Positions 15,372-24,596 of a stretch of DNA of 64,000 nucleotides are shown here, one piece after another (within the stretch, counting starts at the first letter, position 1; every line of letters starts with the position of its first letter). Below the pieces are notes generated by a model. The model saw only the letters and a list, made by a program, of their open reading frames with translations, did no database searches and was not told the origin of the DNA. A program made the translations under genes and the position numbers. The DNA comes from Rhodobacter xanthinilyticus (GTDB lineage: Bacteria > Pseudomonadota > Alphaproteobacteria > Rhodobacterales > Rhodobacteraceae), in the NCBI RefSeq assembly GCF_001856665.1, contig NZ_CP017781.1:3054001-3118000 (forward strand), given 5' to 3'.

Positions 15372-17465
15372 TCAGACCCGCCGCAGCCGCCGCCCTTCGC
15401 GCGCCCAGGCCGCCACCGCGAGCCCCGCCGCGATCACGAGCCACGCCCATTCCGGCAGAAGCGGGCTGCGCCGCACCTCGAGCAGATCGGAGGCGCCGCG
15501 CGGGGTGATCCCGATCCAGCCGGCCCCCGCCGAGACCCGCCCCGGGCGCACCTCCCGCAGGCTCGGCACCCCGTCCTCGAGCCAGCTCACCCCGCCGCCC
15601 GAGGCCCTGACCGCCGCCGCCATCGGCGCCCCCGAGGGGATCGGGTTTTCAAATTCGCGCGGGCTCGCCGGGCCGAGCGCCACGACGCGCTCGAGATCGC
15701 CCTCCTTGAGCCGGTAGAGCCCCGGCCCCGGCGCCACCCAGGTCGCGCTGAACCGCCCCGCGCCCGCCTCGCGCAGCGCGAGCTCGACCATCTTGCCATC
15801 CGGCCCCGTCACCGTCACCGGCGCGGCGGTGGGCGCCATCGTGCGCCGCACCACGGTCAGCGCGAGGCTGCCCGGCTCGAGCTCGGCATAAAGCGCTTCC
15901 TCCTCGAGATCGGGCTCTTTCATCTCCCAATGCGCGATGCGGCGCAGCAGTTCGAGCTGCGGCCCGCCGCCCTCATAGCCGCGGTCCCACAGCCAGGGAT
16001 GATCGGAGGCCAGAAGCGCCACCCGCCCCTTGCCCGCGCGTGCGAGCACCAGAAGCGGCGCCTCGCGCGCGCCTTTCAGCACCACCTCGCCGCTCGGCGC
16101 GGTGAGCTCGATCTGGCGCAGCCAGCGGCCCCAATGCGCGCCCTCCGCCGCCCCCGAAACCGGCGGCGCGCCGGTCAGCCCCGCGGTGACCGGGTGGCGC
16201 AGGCCAAGCTCGGTCGGGCGCGGCAGATAGGGCTCGGAGAACACCCGCCCGGTGGGCCGCGCGGGCAGGATCGCGGCGAGATCGGTCTGCCAGAGGCTCT
16301 CGACGGTGGCGAATTCCGGCCCCGCCGAGACCAGGATCGCGCCGCCGTTCTCGACGTAACGCGTTATATTCTCGAAGTAATTTGCGGGCAGGATGCCGCG
16401 CTCGCCGTAGCGGTCGAAGATGATCAGGTCGAATTGGTCGATCTTGTCGATGAAGAGCTCGCGCGTCGGGAAGGCGATCAGCGAGAGCTCGGAGACCGGC
16501 ACGCCATCTTGCTTTTCCGGCGGGCGCAGGATGGTGAAATGCACCAGATCGACGCCCGGGTCGGATTTCAAGAGGTTGCGCCAGGTGCGCTCGCCCGGGT
16601 GCGGCTCGCCCGAGACGAGGAGCACGCGCAGCCGATCGCGCACGCCGTTGATCTGCACCACCGCGGAATTGTTGGCCTCGGTCAGCTCGCCCGGCGCGGC
16701 GGCGACGGTGAATTGCACGACGTTCTGCCCGCCATGCTCGAGCGTCAGCGGCAGCTCGAGATCGCGGCCGGTCTCGACCTCATAGTCCTGCGGCGCGGCG
16801 CCATCGATCGCGATCGAGATCTGCGCGCGGGCGGGGATGCGCGCCGGGCGCGGCCCGAGATCCTCGATGCGCAGCCGGATCGAGAGCGCCTCGCCGATGA
16901 TGCCGAAGGCGGGGGCGGTTTCGATGACGAGCCGGCGATCCCAATCGGCGCGGTGGCCGGTGAGCAGGATCTGCAGCGGCGCGGGCAGGTCGGGGGCGAG
17001 GGCGGCGTCATGGGCCTGGCCATCGGTGAGCGCGATCACGCCGGCGACGCGGCCGCGCGGCTCGGCGGCCAGCGCCTCGGCGAGCGCGGCGCCAAGGCGC
17101 GTGCCGGTGTTCTCCGGCCCATCGCCAAGCGTGACGCGGCGCAGCTCGAGCCCCGGGCGCGCGGCGATCTGCGCGCTCAGATCGGCGAGCGCGGCATCAG
17201 TCTGGGCGGGGCGGTCGGTGAGGCTTTGCGAGGCCGTGCGGTCATCGAGCAGCACCACGATATCCTTGAGCGCCGCGCGATCCTCGCGCAGCGCCGCGGG
17301 CCCCGCGAGCGCCGCCAGAAGCGCCATCGCGGCGAGCGCGCGCAGGCTCGCGCCCGGCTGGCGCCGCCAGACCGCGAGCGCGACGAGCCCCGCCGCAAGC
17401 GCCGCCAGCACCGCCAGAACCGCCCAGGGCAAGAGCGGCGAAAACCCCAGCGAGACGGCGCTCAT
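15372..17465 (-). CDS. membrane protein with degenerate VWA and glutamine amidotransferase-like domains
   Basis: 697 residues. Two membrane helices at about 10-55 and one near the C-terminus (WLVIAAGLAVAAWA). Residues 65-150 look like a von Willebrand A fold with a changed metal site: LLDDRTASQS replaces the D-x-S-x-S motif, while NTGTRLGAAL and ALTDGQ keep the later metal-site positions. The segment from about 275 to 520 (LRVLLVSGEPHPGERTWRNL, FDLIIFDRYGERG, GGAILVSAGPEF) resembles a class I amidotransferase-like fold. No catalytic Cys is evident. Last gene of a four-gene operon, overlapping its neighbour by four bases. Function unknown; a role in envelope assembly is inference. Confidence 0.72.
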   Translation of the reverse strand: MSAVSLGFSPLLPWAVLAVLAALAAGLVALAVWRRQPGASLRALAAMALLAALAGPAALREDRAALKDIVVLLDDRTASQSLTDRPAQTDAALADLSAQIAARPGLELRRVTLGDGPENTGTRLGAALAEALAAEPRGRVAGVIALTDGQAHDAALAPDLPAPLQILLTGHRADWDRRLVIETAPAFGIIGEALSIRLRIEDLGPRPARIPARAQISIAIDGAAPQDYEVETGRDLELPLTLEHGGQNVVQFTVAAAPGELTEANNSAVVQINGVRDRLRVLLVSGEPHPGERTWRNLLKSDPGVDLVHFTILRPPEKQDGVPVSELSLIAFPTRELFIDKIDQFDLIIFDRYGERGILPANYFENITRYVENGGAILVSAGPEFATVESLWQTDLAAILPARPTGRVFSEPYLPRPTELGLRHPVTAGLTGAPPVSGAAEGAHWGRWLRQIELTAPSGEVVLKGAREAPLLVLARAGKGRVALLASDHPWLWDRGYEGGGPQLELLRRIAHWEMKEPDLEEEALYAELEPGSLALTVVRRTMAPTAAPVTVTGPDGKMVELALREAGAGRFSATWVAPGPGLYRLKEGDLERVVALGPASPREFENPIPSGAPMAAAVRASGGGVSWLEDGVPSLREVRPGRVSAGAGWIGITPRGASDLLEVRRSPLLPEWAWLVIAAGLAVAAWAREGRRLRRV

Positions 17466-20203
17466 TGCCCCAACCTTTCCAAAAGCGCGGGCACATGCAC
17501 TTGATCGGACTTATAATTCCCGGTCAGCACATGCATCACCAGATTGACCCCGAAGCGCAGCGCGACCTCGCGCTGACGCTCGCCCGAGAGCCCGCGCCCG
17601 ACCGGGAACATCGGCATCCCGCGCGCATCCTGCGCCCAGGCCGCGGCCCAGTCATTGCCGCCGATCACCACCGGCGTCACCCCGTCGTTGAGCTGGCGAA
17701 ACGGCATCCCCTCGGCGGCGGCGGCCTCAGGCGGCGCAGCCTCGACCCAGATCGAGCCATCATAGCGGCCGGGGAACGTCTGCAGCAGATAGAAGGTGCG
17801 GGTGAGGATATGATCGGGCGGGATCGGCTCGAGCGGCGGGATATCGAGCGGCGCGGCGAGGGCCTGCAGGCGCTGGCCCGCCGGGGTCGCGCTCATCTCG
17901 GCGAGATCGGCGTCGCGGGTGTCGAAGAGGATCATGCCGCCGCCGCGCAGATAGCGGTTGAGCTTGGCATAACCCTCGGGGCTCGGCGCGGGCTGGCCCG
18001 CGGTCACCGGCCAGTAGATCAGCGAAAAGAGCGCCAGATCATCGCGCGCGAGGTCGATCTGCATCGGCTCGGAGGGCTCGACCGTGGTGCGCATCGCGAG
18101 CGTATCGGAGAGCCCCCGCAGCCCGGCGAGCGCGATTCGGTCGACCTCGGCGTCGCCCGACGGCATCGCGGCGAGCACGACATTCGAGGCCGCGGCGATC
18201 GCGCGCTCCTCGGGCATGGCGTCTTCGGCGCGGGCCCCGGGCACTGGCCAGAGCACGGGCCAAAGCGCGAGGAGAAGAAGCCCGAGCGCCGCGCCGCGTG
18301 GCCCCCGCAGCCGCCCCGACACCGCCATCGCGGCGAGGATGTCGAGGAGCAAAAGCCCGAGCCCAAGCCCGAGCGCCGCGCCTTTGAGCGGCATCGGCGC
18401 GAGCGCGCTCGCGACCTCGCGCTGCGCCCCGGCGGGCCAGGTGGCGGGCGCGAGCGCGCGCCCCTCCGGCACCGCGTTGAGCGCCACCGCCCGGCCTTCG
18501 GCGGCGTAAATCCCCGGCGGGGTCGCCGCGCCCGGGCCCGCGCTGAGCGCCTCGGCGAGATCCTCGCCCGCGACCCCGGCGGCCGCCTCGGCCCCCGACA
18601 CCTGGCCAAACGCATCGACGAGCCGCAGCGGCTGCCAGACCCGCCCGGCGAGCTCGCTCCCCCCCGGCGCCGCCGCGCCCCGCGCCGAAATCGCAAGCCG
18701 CGCAAGCATTTGCGGGAAGAGCCCGGAGAGCGGCAGGCTCGACCATTCGGCATTGGCGGTGACATGGAAAAGCACGATCTCGCCCGTCCCGAAGGCCGCG
18801 CGGGTGATCAGCGGCGTGCCGTCGGCAAGGCTCGCGAGGCTGCGCTCGGCGAGCTCGGGGCCGGGCTCGGCCATCAGCTGCGCGCGCACCTCGACCTCCT
18901 CGGGCACGGCGAGCCCGGCGAAGAGCGAGCCCGGCGCGAAGGGCGCGAGCTTGCGCGGCGCGCCCCAGCTCATCGCGCCGCCGACCGTGCGCCCGCCCGC
19001 CCGGATCCGCACCGGCAAGAGCGGATCGGCCGCCGCATCCTCGGCCGCCATCCGCGGCCCGGCAAAGCGCAGGAGAAGCCCGCCCTCCTCGACCCATTCG
19101 GCGAGCCGGTCGGCGGCGGGCCCGGGCGCGCTATCGGCCAGCACGATCACATCGGGTTTGGCCGCGAGCATATCCTCGAGCGCGCCTTCGAGCAGATCGG
19201 CCGAGGGCGCGAGCGCCTCGCGCAGGTAATGGAGCGGATCGAGAAGCGCGAGCCCCTCGCGCGCGGGCCCCGCGCCCACCAACGCGACCTTGCGCCGCTT
19301 CACCGCATCATCGGTCAGGCTCACCGCCCCCGCGCTGCGCAGCCCCGCGATCTCGAACCGCGCGACGCGGTTGCGCAGCTCGGGCGGCAGATCGAACCGC
19401 GCCTCGGCCTCGCCCGGCGCGAGGCTGAGCCGGGCAAGCTCGCGCTCCACCCCGGCCGGATCGGGGCCGACCGCGCGCAGATCGAGCGGCGTGAGCGGCG
19501 CGGCGGAGGCCTTGAGCGGCACGACAACCTCGGCCCCCTCGACCCGCGCGCGGCCCAGCGCGAGCACCGGCGCCTCGGGCTGCCAGACATGCAGCGCACC
19601 GCGCGCCAAAAGCGCGCGGGCAAGCGCCTCGCGCCCCTCGCGCGCGAGCCCGTCGGAGAGCCAGAGCGTCTCGAACGCGCCCTCGGGCGGGGGCGGCGCG
19701 GCGGCGCCGGGCTCCCAGGGTTTGGGCGCAAGACCAGGGAGCTGCGCGGCGAGATCGCCCGCATCGGTGAACGCCGGCGCGCCGCCGGGGGGATCGGTGA
19801 GGATCAAGACCGCCGCCGGGCGCCCGGCCGCCGCGGCCTCGGTGAGCGCGCGCTCCATCCGCTCGGCGCGGGCGGGCCAATCGCGCGCCGAGGCCCAGGA
19901 ACCATCCTCGACAATCAAGAGCCGCCCGCCCGGCGCGGCCTCGACCGCCGGGTTCAGGACCGGCCCCGCAAAGCCGAGGATCACCGCCGCGAGCGCCGCC
20001 ATCCGCAGGAGCAAAAGCCACCAGGGCGTGCGCTCGGCCTGCGCCTCCTCATCGGCGAGGCCAAGCAGCAGCGCCACCCCGGGGAAGCGCCGCCGCACCG
20101 GCGCGGGCGGCACCGCGCGCAGCAAAAACCACAGCACCGGCAGCGCCAGAAGCCCGAGCAAAAGCCAGGGCGCGGTAAAGCCGAGCGGGCCGAGAACGGT
20201 CAT
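17462..20203 (-). CDS. BatA-like N-terminal and DUF4159 membrane protein
   Basis: 913 residues. The N-terminus (FTAPWLLLGLLALPVLWFLLRAVPP) and a second helix at about 63-82 are the BatA-type membrane anchor, with VRRRFPGVALLLGL between them. A periplasmic middle part follows. Another helical hairpin occurs near residues 625-670. The last 220 residues form a DUF4159 domain with LNRYLRGGGMILFDTRD and HILTRTFYLLQTFPGRY. Proteins of this layout occur in operons with MoxR and DUF58 genes throughout alphaproteobacteria, where they are thought to help metal-dependent or folding quality control at the membrane. Start and stop both overlap neighbours by four bases. Confidence 0.85.
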   Translation of the reverse strand: MTVLGPLGFTAPWLLLGLLALPVLWFLLRAVPPAPVRRRFPGVALLLGLADEEAQAERTPWWLLLLRMAALAAVILGFAGPVLNPAVEAAPGGRLLIVEDGSWASARDWPARAERMERALTEAAAAGRPAAVLILTDPPGGAPAFTDAGDLAAQLPGLAPKPWEPGAAAPPPPEGAFETLWLSDGLAREGREALARALLARGALHVWQPEAPVLALGRARVEGAEVVVPLKASAAPLTPLDLRAVGPDPAGVERELARLSLAPGEAEARFDLPPELRNRVARFEIAGLRSAGAVSLTDDAVKRRKVALVGAGPAREGLALLDPLHYLREALAPSADLLEGALEDMLAAKPDVIVLADSAPGPAADRLAEWVEEGGLLLRFAGPRMAAEDAAADPLLPVRIRAGGRTVGGAMSWGAPRKLAPFAPGSLFAGLAVPEEVEVRAQLMAEPGPELAERSLASLADGTPLITRAAFGTGEIVLFHVTANAEWSSLPLSGLFPQMLARLAISARGAAAPGGSELAGRVWQPLRLVDAFGQVSGAEAAAGVAGEDLAEALSAGPGAATPPGIYAAEGRAVALNAVPEGRALAPATWPAGAQREVASALAPMPLKGAALGLGLGLLLLDILAAMAVSGRLRGPRGAALGLLLLALWPVLWPVPGARAEDAMPEERAIAAASNVVLAAMPSGDAEVDRIALAGLRGLSDTLAMRTTVEPSEPMQIDLARDDLALFSLIYWPVTAGQPAPSPEGYAKLNRYLRGGGMILFDTRDADLAEMSATPAGQRLQALAAPLDIPPLEPIPPDHILTRTFYLLQTFPGRYDGSIWVEAAPPEAAAAEGMPFRQLNDGVTPVVIGGNDWAAAWAQDARGMPMFPVGRGLSGERQREVALRFGVNLVMHVLTGNYKSDQVHVPALLERLGQ

Positions 20204-21101
20204 CGCGCCCCCCGCTCAAGCGCCGCCCAGAGCCACAACAGCGCGCCCTGCGCGGGCGCCCCGGTGTGATGGGTCGAAAATTGCCACCCCGCCGCGCGGG
20301 CCAGCGACGCGAGCGCCGCGCGCCGCTCCGCCAGCCGCGCGAGATAGCGCGCCCGCAGCGCGCCGGCCTCGCGGGTTTCATGGCTCAGCGCCCCGGTCAT
20401 GCTCTCGAAGACCGTGCGGCCCTCGAAGGGAAATTCCTCCTCGAGCGGGTCGAGAACCTGCATCAGGACGCCCGAAACCCCGCGCCCCGCAAGCGCGCCC
20501 AGCGCCGCCTCGAGCGGGGCGAGATCGCCGAGGAAATCGGAGAGAAACACCGCCCGCGCGCCAGAGGACACGCCCGCCACCTCGGGCGCGCCATACTCGC
20601 CCGCCGGGGCGGGGGCGCTCAGATGGCTGGCGAGCGCGAGGAGCTGCGCGCGCCCCGGGCGCGGCGGCACAAGCGGGCCCGTGAGCCCCACCCGCTCGCC
20701 CGCGCGGATCATCAGGACGCCCAGCGCCAGCGCCAAAAGCCGCGCGCGGGCGGCTTTCTCGGGGCGGGCGCGCGCGCCCTCGGGGGCGCCCGAAAACCGC
20801 ATCGAGGCCGCGTCATCGACCCACAGATGCACCGATTGCGCGAGCTGCCATTCGCGTTCGCGGACGAATTGCGCATCCGACCGCGCCGAGCGGCGCCAGT
20901 CGATGAACCGCGCCGCATCGCCCGCATGGGCGGCGCGATATTGCCAGAACTCCTCGCCCGCGCCGGCCCGGCGCCGGCCATGGCCGCCGCCCTGCACCGT
21001 CGCCGCCAGATGCTCGGCCGCGAGCAAGAGCGCCGGCAGCGCCCCCGCCTCGGCCTCGGCCGCGCGGCGCAGATCGAGCGCAGGATCGGGCGGCGGAAGG
21101 C

Positions 21102-21105
<4 letters not shown>
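20200..21105 (-). CDS. DUF58 domain-containing protein
   Basis: 301 residues. The DUF58 signature appears as QYRAAHAGDAARFIDWRRSARSDAQFVREREWQ, the conserved Y-x-x-G-D-x-x-R-x-I-D-W pattern with the following arginines. Later VHLWVDDAASMRFSG resembles the first metal-site loop of a VWA fold (D-D-A-x-S-M). No membrane segment, so it is cytoplasmic. DUF58 proteins are partners of MoxR ATPases. Overlaps moxR upstream and the DUF4159 gene downstream by four bases each. Confidence 0.9.
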
Positions 21106-22112
<1,007 letters not shown>

Positions 22113-22184
22113 GACAAACGCTCCCTCGACGCTATAGTCTCAACTCAAACAGATATCCGCCCCGGACCCAACCGCAAAGAGCAG

Positions 22185-22778
22185 ATGACCGAAACCGAGC
22201 CGACACAAAATGCCGTGAAGCCCTCCGCCGAGGGGCTGGCCGCGGCCGCCACCCGCGCCACGAAGAAGGGCCCGCCGCCCGTGCACCTGTGGAACCCGCC
22301 ATTTTGCGGCGATCTCGACATGGAGATCCGCCGCGATGGCACCTGGTTCTATCTCGGCACGCCGATCGGGCGGGCGCCTCTGGTGCGGCTCTTCGCCTCG
22401 ATCCTGAAGCGCGAGGAGGGCAAGTATTTCCTCGTCACGCCGGTCGAGAAAGTCGGCATCCGGGTGGTCGACGCGCCCTTCGTGGCGGTCGATTGCACCG
22501 TCTCGGGCGCGGGCGAGGGCCAGAGCCTGACCTTCACCACCAATGTCGGCGACGAGGTCACCGCCGGCCCCGAGCACCCGATCCGCGTCACCCGCGCGGC
22601 CGATGGCGAGCCCTCGCCCTATGTGATGGTGCGCGCGGGCCTCGAGGCGCTGATCGACCGCAAGACCTTCTACCGGCTCGTCGATATCGCCACGCCGGGG
22701 GCCCATGACGGCGCCGAGTGGCTCGGCCTGCGCTCGGGCGGCGCCTTCTTCCCGATCATTCCGATGGCGGATCTTTGA
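22185..22778 (+). CDS. DUF1285 domain-containing protein
   Basis: 197 residues from the ATG at 22185, preceded by AAAGAGCAG. The conserved DUF1285 core is present: LWNPPFCGDLDMEIRRDGTW, TPIGRAPLVRLFASIL and GKYFLVTPVEKVGIRVVDAPF. The family is cytoplasmic, made of beta strands, and has no assigned activity. The residues before about 30 are low-complexity and may be unstructured. The stop codon is one base from the GTG of the hydroxypyruvate isomerase gene, so the two are likely one operon. Confidence 0.88.
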   Translation: MTETEPTQNAVKPSAEGLAAAATRATKKGPPPVHLWNPPFCGDLDMEIRRDGTWFYLGTPIGRAPLVRLFASILKREEGKYFLVTPVEKVGIRVVDAPFVAVDCTVSGAGEGQSLTFTTNVGDEVTAGPEHPIRVTRAADGEPSPYVMVRAGLEALIDRKTFYRLVDIATPGAHDGAEWLGLRSGGAFFPIIPMADL

Positions 22779-22779
22779 C

Positions 22780-23532
22780 GTGCCGAAATTCTGCGCCAAC
22801 CTGACCATGTTGTTCACCGAGCGCCCGATGATGGAGCGCTTCGCCGCCGCCAAGGCCGCGGGCTTCGATGCGGTCGAGATCCTCTTTCCCTATGACAATT
22901 CCGCGCAGGAGCTGCGCTATCAGCTGGTGATGAACGACCTCACCTTCGCGCTGATGAACGTGCCGCCGCCCAATTACGCGGGCGGCGAGCGCGGCTTTGC
23001 CGCGGTGCCCGGCCTCGAGGCGCGGTTTCGCCGCGATTTCGACCGCGCGCTGCGCTTTGCCGAGGTGCTCAAGCCGCGCCATATCCATATCATGGCGGGC
23101 AAGGCCGAGGGCGCGGTGGCGCGCCAGACCTATATCGAGAACCTGAAATGGGCCGCGGCGCGGGCGCCGAACTGGAGCCTGACGATCGAGCCGATCAACC
23201 GCCATGACATGCCGGGCTATTTCCTCGACAGTTTCGATCTGGCGATCGAGGTGCTCGATGCGGTGGGGGCGGCGAACCTGAACCTGCAATTCGACGCCTA
23301 TCACGCACAGATGCTGACCGAGGATGCCGCGGGGGCCTGGGCGAAATACGGCGCGCGGGCGGTGCATGTGCAGGTCGCGGGCTACCCGGGGCGCCATGAG
23401 CCGGTGAAAGGCGCGATCGATTATCCGGCGTTTTTCAAGGCCTTGGACAAGGGCGGCTACAAGGGCTACGTCAGCGGCGAATACAACCCCGCCGCGCGCA
23501 CCGAAGACGGGCTCGGCTGGCTCACCGCCTGA
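22780..23532 (+). CDS. hyi: hydroxypyruvate isomerase
   Basis: 250 residues starting at GTG 22780, one base after the DUF1285 stop. TIM-barrel of the xylose isomerase-like family; it interconverts hydroxypyruvate and tartronate semialdehyde. Key segments: FCANLTMLFTERP at the N-terminus, AAGFDAVEILFPYD, EPINRHDMPGYFLDSFD with metal-binding Glu and His, NLQFDAYHAQ, and YVSGEYNPAA near the end. It fits with glycolate oxidase elsewhere in the window as part of glyoxylate metabolism. Its 3-prime end overlaps the convergent CDF gene by 11 bases. A related function (2-oxo-tetronate isomerase, OtnI) cannot be excluded. Confidence 0.85.
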   Translation: MPKFCANLTMLFTERPMMERFAAAKAAGFDAVEILFPYDNSAQELRYQLVMNDLTFALMNVPPPNYAGGERGFAAVPGLEARFRRDFDRALRFAEVLKPRHIHIMAGKAEGAVARQTYIENLKWAAARAPNWSLTIEPINRHDMPGYFLDSFDLAIEVLDAVGAANLNLQFDAYHAQMLTEDAAGAWAKYGARAVHVQVAGYPGRHEPVKGAIDYPAFFKALDKGGYKGYVSGEYNPAARTEDGLGWLTA

Positions 23533-24436
23533 GACAGGCGCCCTCCGGGTCGGCGCAGCCCCCCGCGCGGGTCTCGGGCTCGATCACCGCATGGGCGAGC
23601 CCGAACTCCGCCGCGAGCATCGCCTTCGCCTGCGCGATCAGCGGCGCGAAATCGGCCCCCTCGGCGAGCACCAGATGCACCTCGAGCGCGGCGCGCCCCT
23701 CCTCGATCTCGAAGAGATGGAGGTGATGGACCTCCTCGACCCCCGCAAGCCCCCCGAGCCGCGCGGCGACCTCGGCCTCGTCGAGATGACGCGGCGCGCC
23801 GAGCATCAGGATCCGCAGGACCGGCCCGAGATCAGCCACCACATGCCACAGGATGAAGGCCGAGATGCCGATCGTCAGGATCGGATCGACGAGCCGCCAA
23901 TCCCAGAGCAAGATCACCACCCCGCCCAGGATCACCGCGACCGAGGCCCCGGCATCGGCGAGGTTGTGCAGGAAGGCCGCGCGGATGTTCAGGCTCTCGC
24001 GCGAGAGCCGGAAGGTGAGCGCGGCGGTGCCCAGATCGATGACGAGCGCGAGCCCCGCGAGCCAGACCACCACCCAGCCCTCGACCTCGGGCGGGTTGGC
24101 CATCCGCCCCAAGGCCTCGGCCAGAAGCCAAAGAGCGACAAGGATCAGCGCAACATAATTGACCAAGGCCGCCACCACCTCGGCCCGGCCATAGCCGAAG
24201 CTCATCGCCGCATCGGGCGCCCGCCGCGCGATCCGCCGCGCGCCAAAGGCCAGCACCAAGGCCGCCGCATCGGAGAAATTATGCACCCCGTCGGCGATCA
24301 GCGCGACCGAGCCCGCGAGATAGCCGCCGATCACCTGCGCGACGGTCAAAAGCACGTTGATCGCCACCGCGAAGGCCACCTGCCGGTCGCCATGATCGGC
24401 GTGCGGGTGGTGGTGGCCGTGGTGATCATGCGCCAT
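23522..24436 (-). CDS. cation diffusion facilitator metal exporter
   Basis: 304 residues from the ATG at 24436 with AAAGGATCT upstream; longer starts would read through a palindromic repeat. A His-rich N-terminus (MAHDHHGHHHPHADHGD) probably binds metal. Six membrane helices follow. The transport site uses ALIADGVHNFSDA (helix 2, H-N-x-x-D) and AAFLHNLADAGAS (helix 5, H-x-x-x-D), the pattern of zinc-exporting CDF proteins of the ZitB/CzcD group. The C-terminal cytoplasmic domain includes GVEEVHHLHLFEIEEG. It exports Zn2+ (perhaps Cd2+ or Co2+) by proton antiport. Confidence 0.92.
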   Translation of the reverse strand: MAHDHHGHHHPHADHGDRQVAFAVAINVLLTVAQVIGGYLAGSVALIADGVHNFSDAAALVLAFGARRIARRAPDAAMSFGYGRAEVVAALVNYVALILVALWLLAEALGRMANPPEVEGWVVVWLAGLALVIDLGTAALTFRLSRESLNIRAAFLHNLADAGASVAVILGGVVILLWDWRLVDPILTIGISAFILWHVVADLGPVLRILMLGAPRHLDEAEVAARLGGLAGVEEVHHLHLFEIEEGRAALEVHLVLAEGADFAPLIAQAKAMLAAEFGLAHAVIEPETRAGGCADPEGACLRR

Positions 24437-24488
24437 GTCGAGATCCTTTCGCGCGCGTTCTGGGGGCGCTGCCCCCGGCCTGCGGCCT

Positions 24489-24557
24489 CCCCCGGGATAT
24501 TTGTGCATCATTGAAACGGAAAGAGGCCCGCTCTTCAACGATGCGGAAATATCCCCG
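24489..24557. repeat. palindromic intergenic repeat, ATATTT variant (copy A)
   Basis: Left arm 24491-24515 runs from CCCGGGATATTT to CATCATTGAA; right arm 24534-24557 runs from TTCAACGATG to AAATATCCCCG. A loop of 18 bases lies between. A second palindrome GGGGGC-GCT-GCCCCC is at 24462-24476. It lies 40 bases beyond the polA stop and could terminate polA. Confidence 0.75.
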
Positions 24558-24596
24558 CCGGAGGCAGCCGCACTCTCCGCCTGCGGGGCGGCGGGG

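Noticed and set aside
17465-20269. 934-codon plus-strand frame opposite the DUF4159 gene
   Set aside because: Arg/His-rich antisense shadow of a gene with clear domains and coupled neighbours.
22140-22853. Antisense 237-codon frame opposite DUF1285 and hyi
   Set aside because: It mirrors two real genes, has no domain and is rich in Arg, His and Asp, as shadow frames are here.
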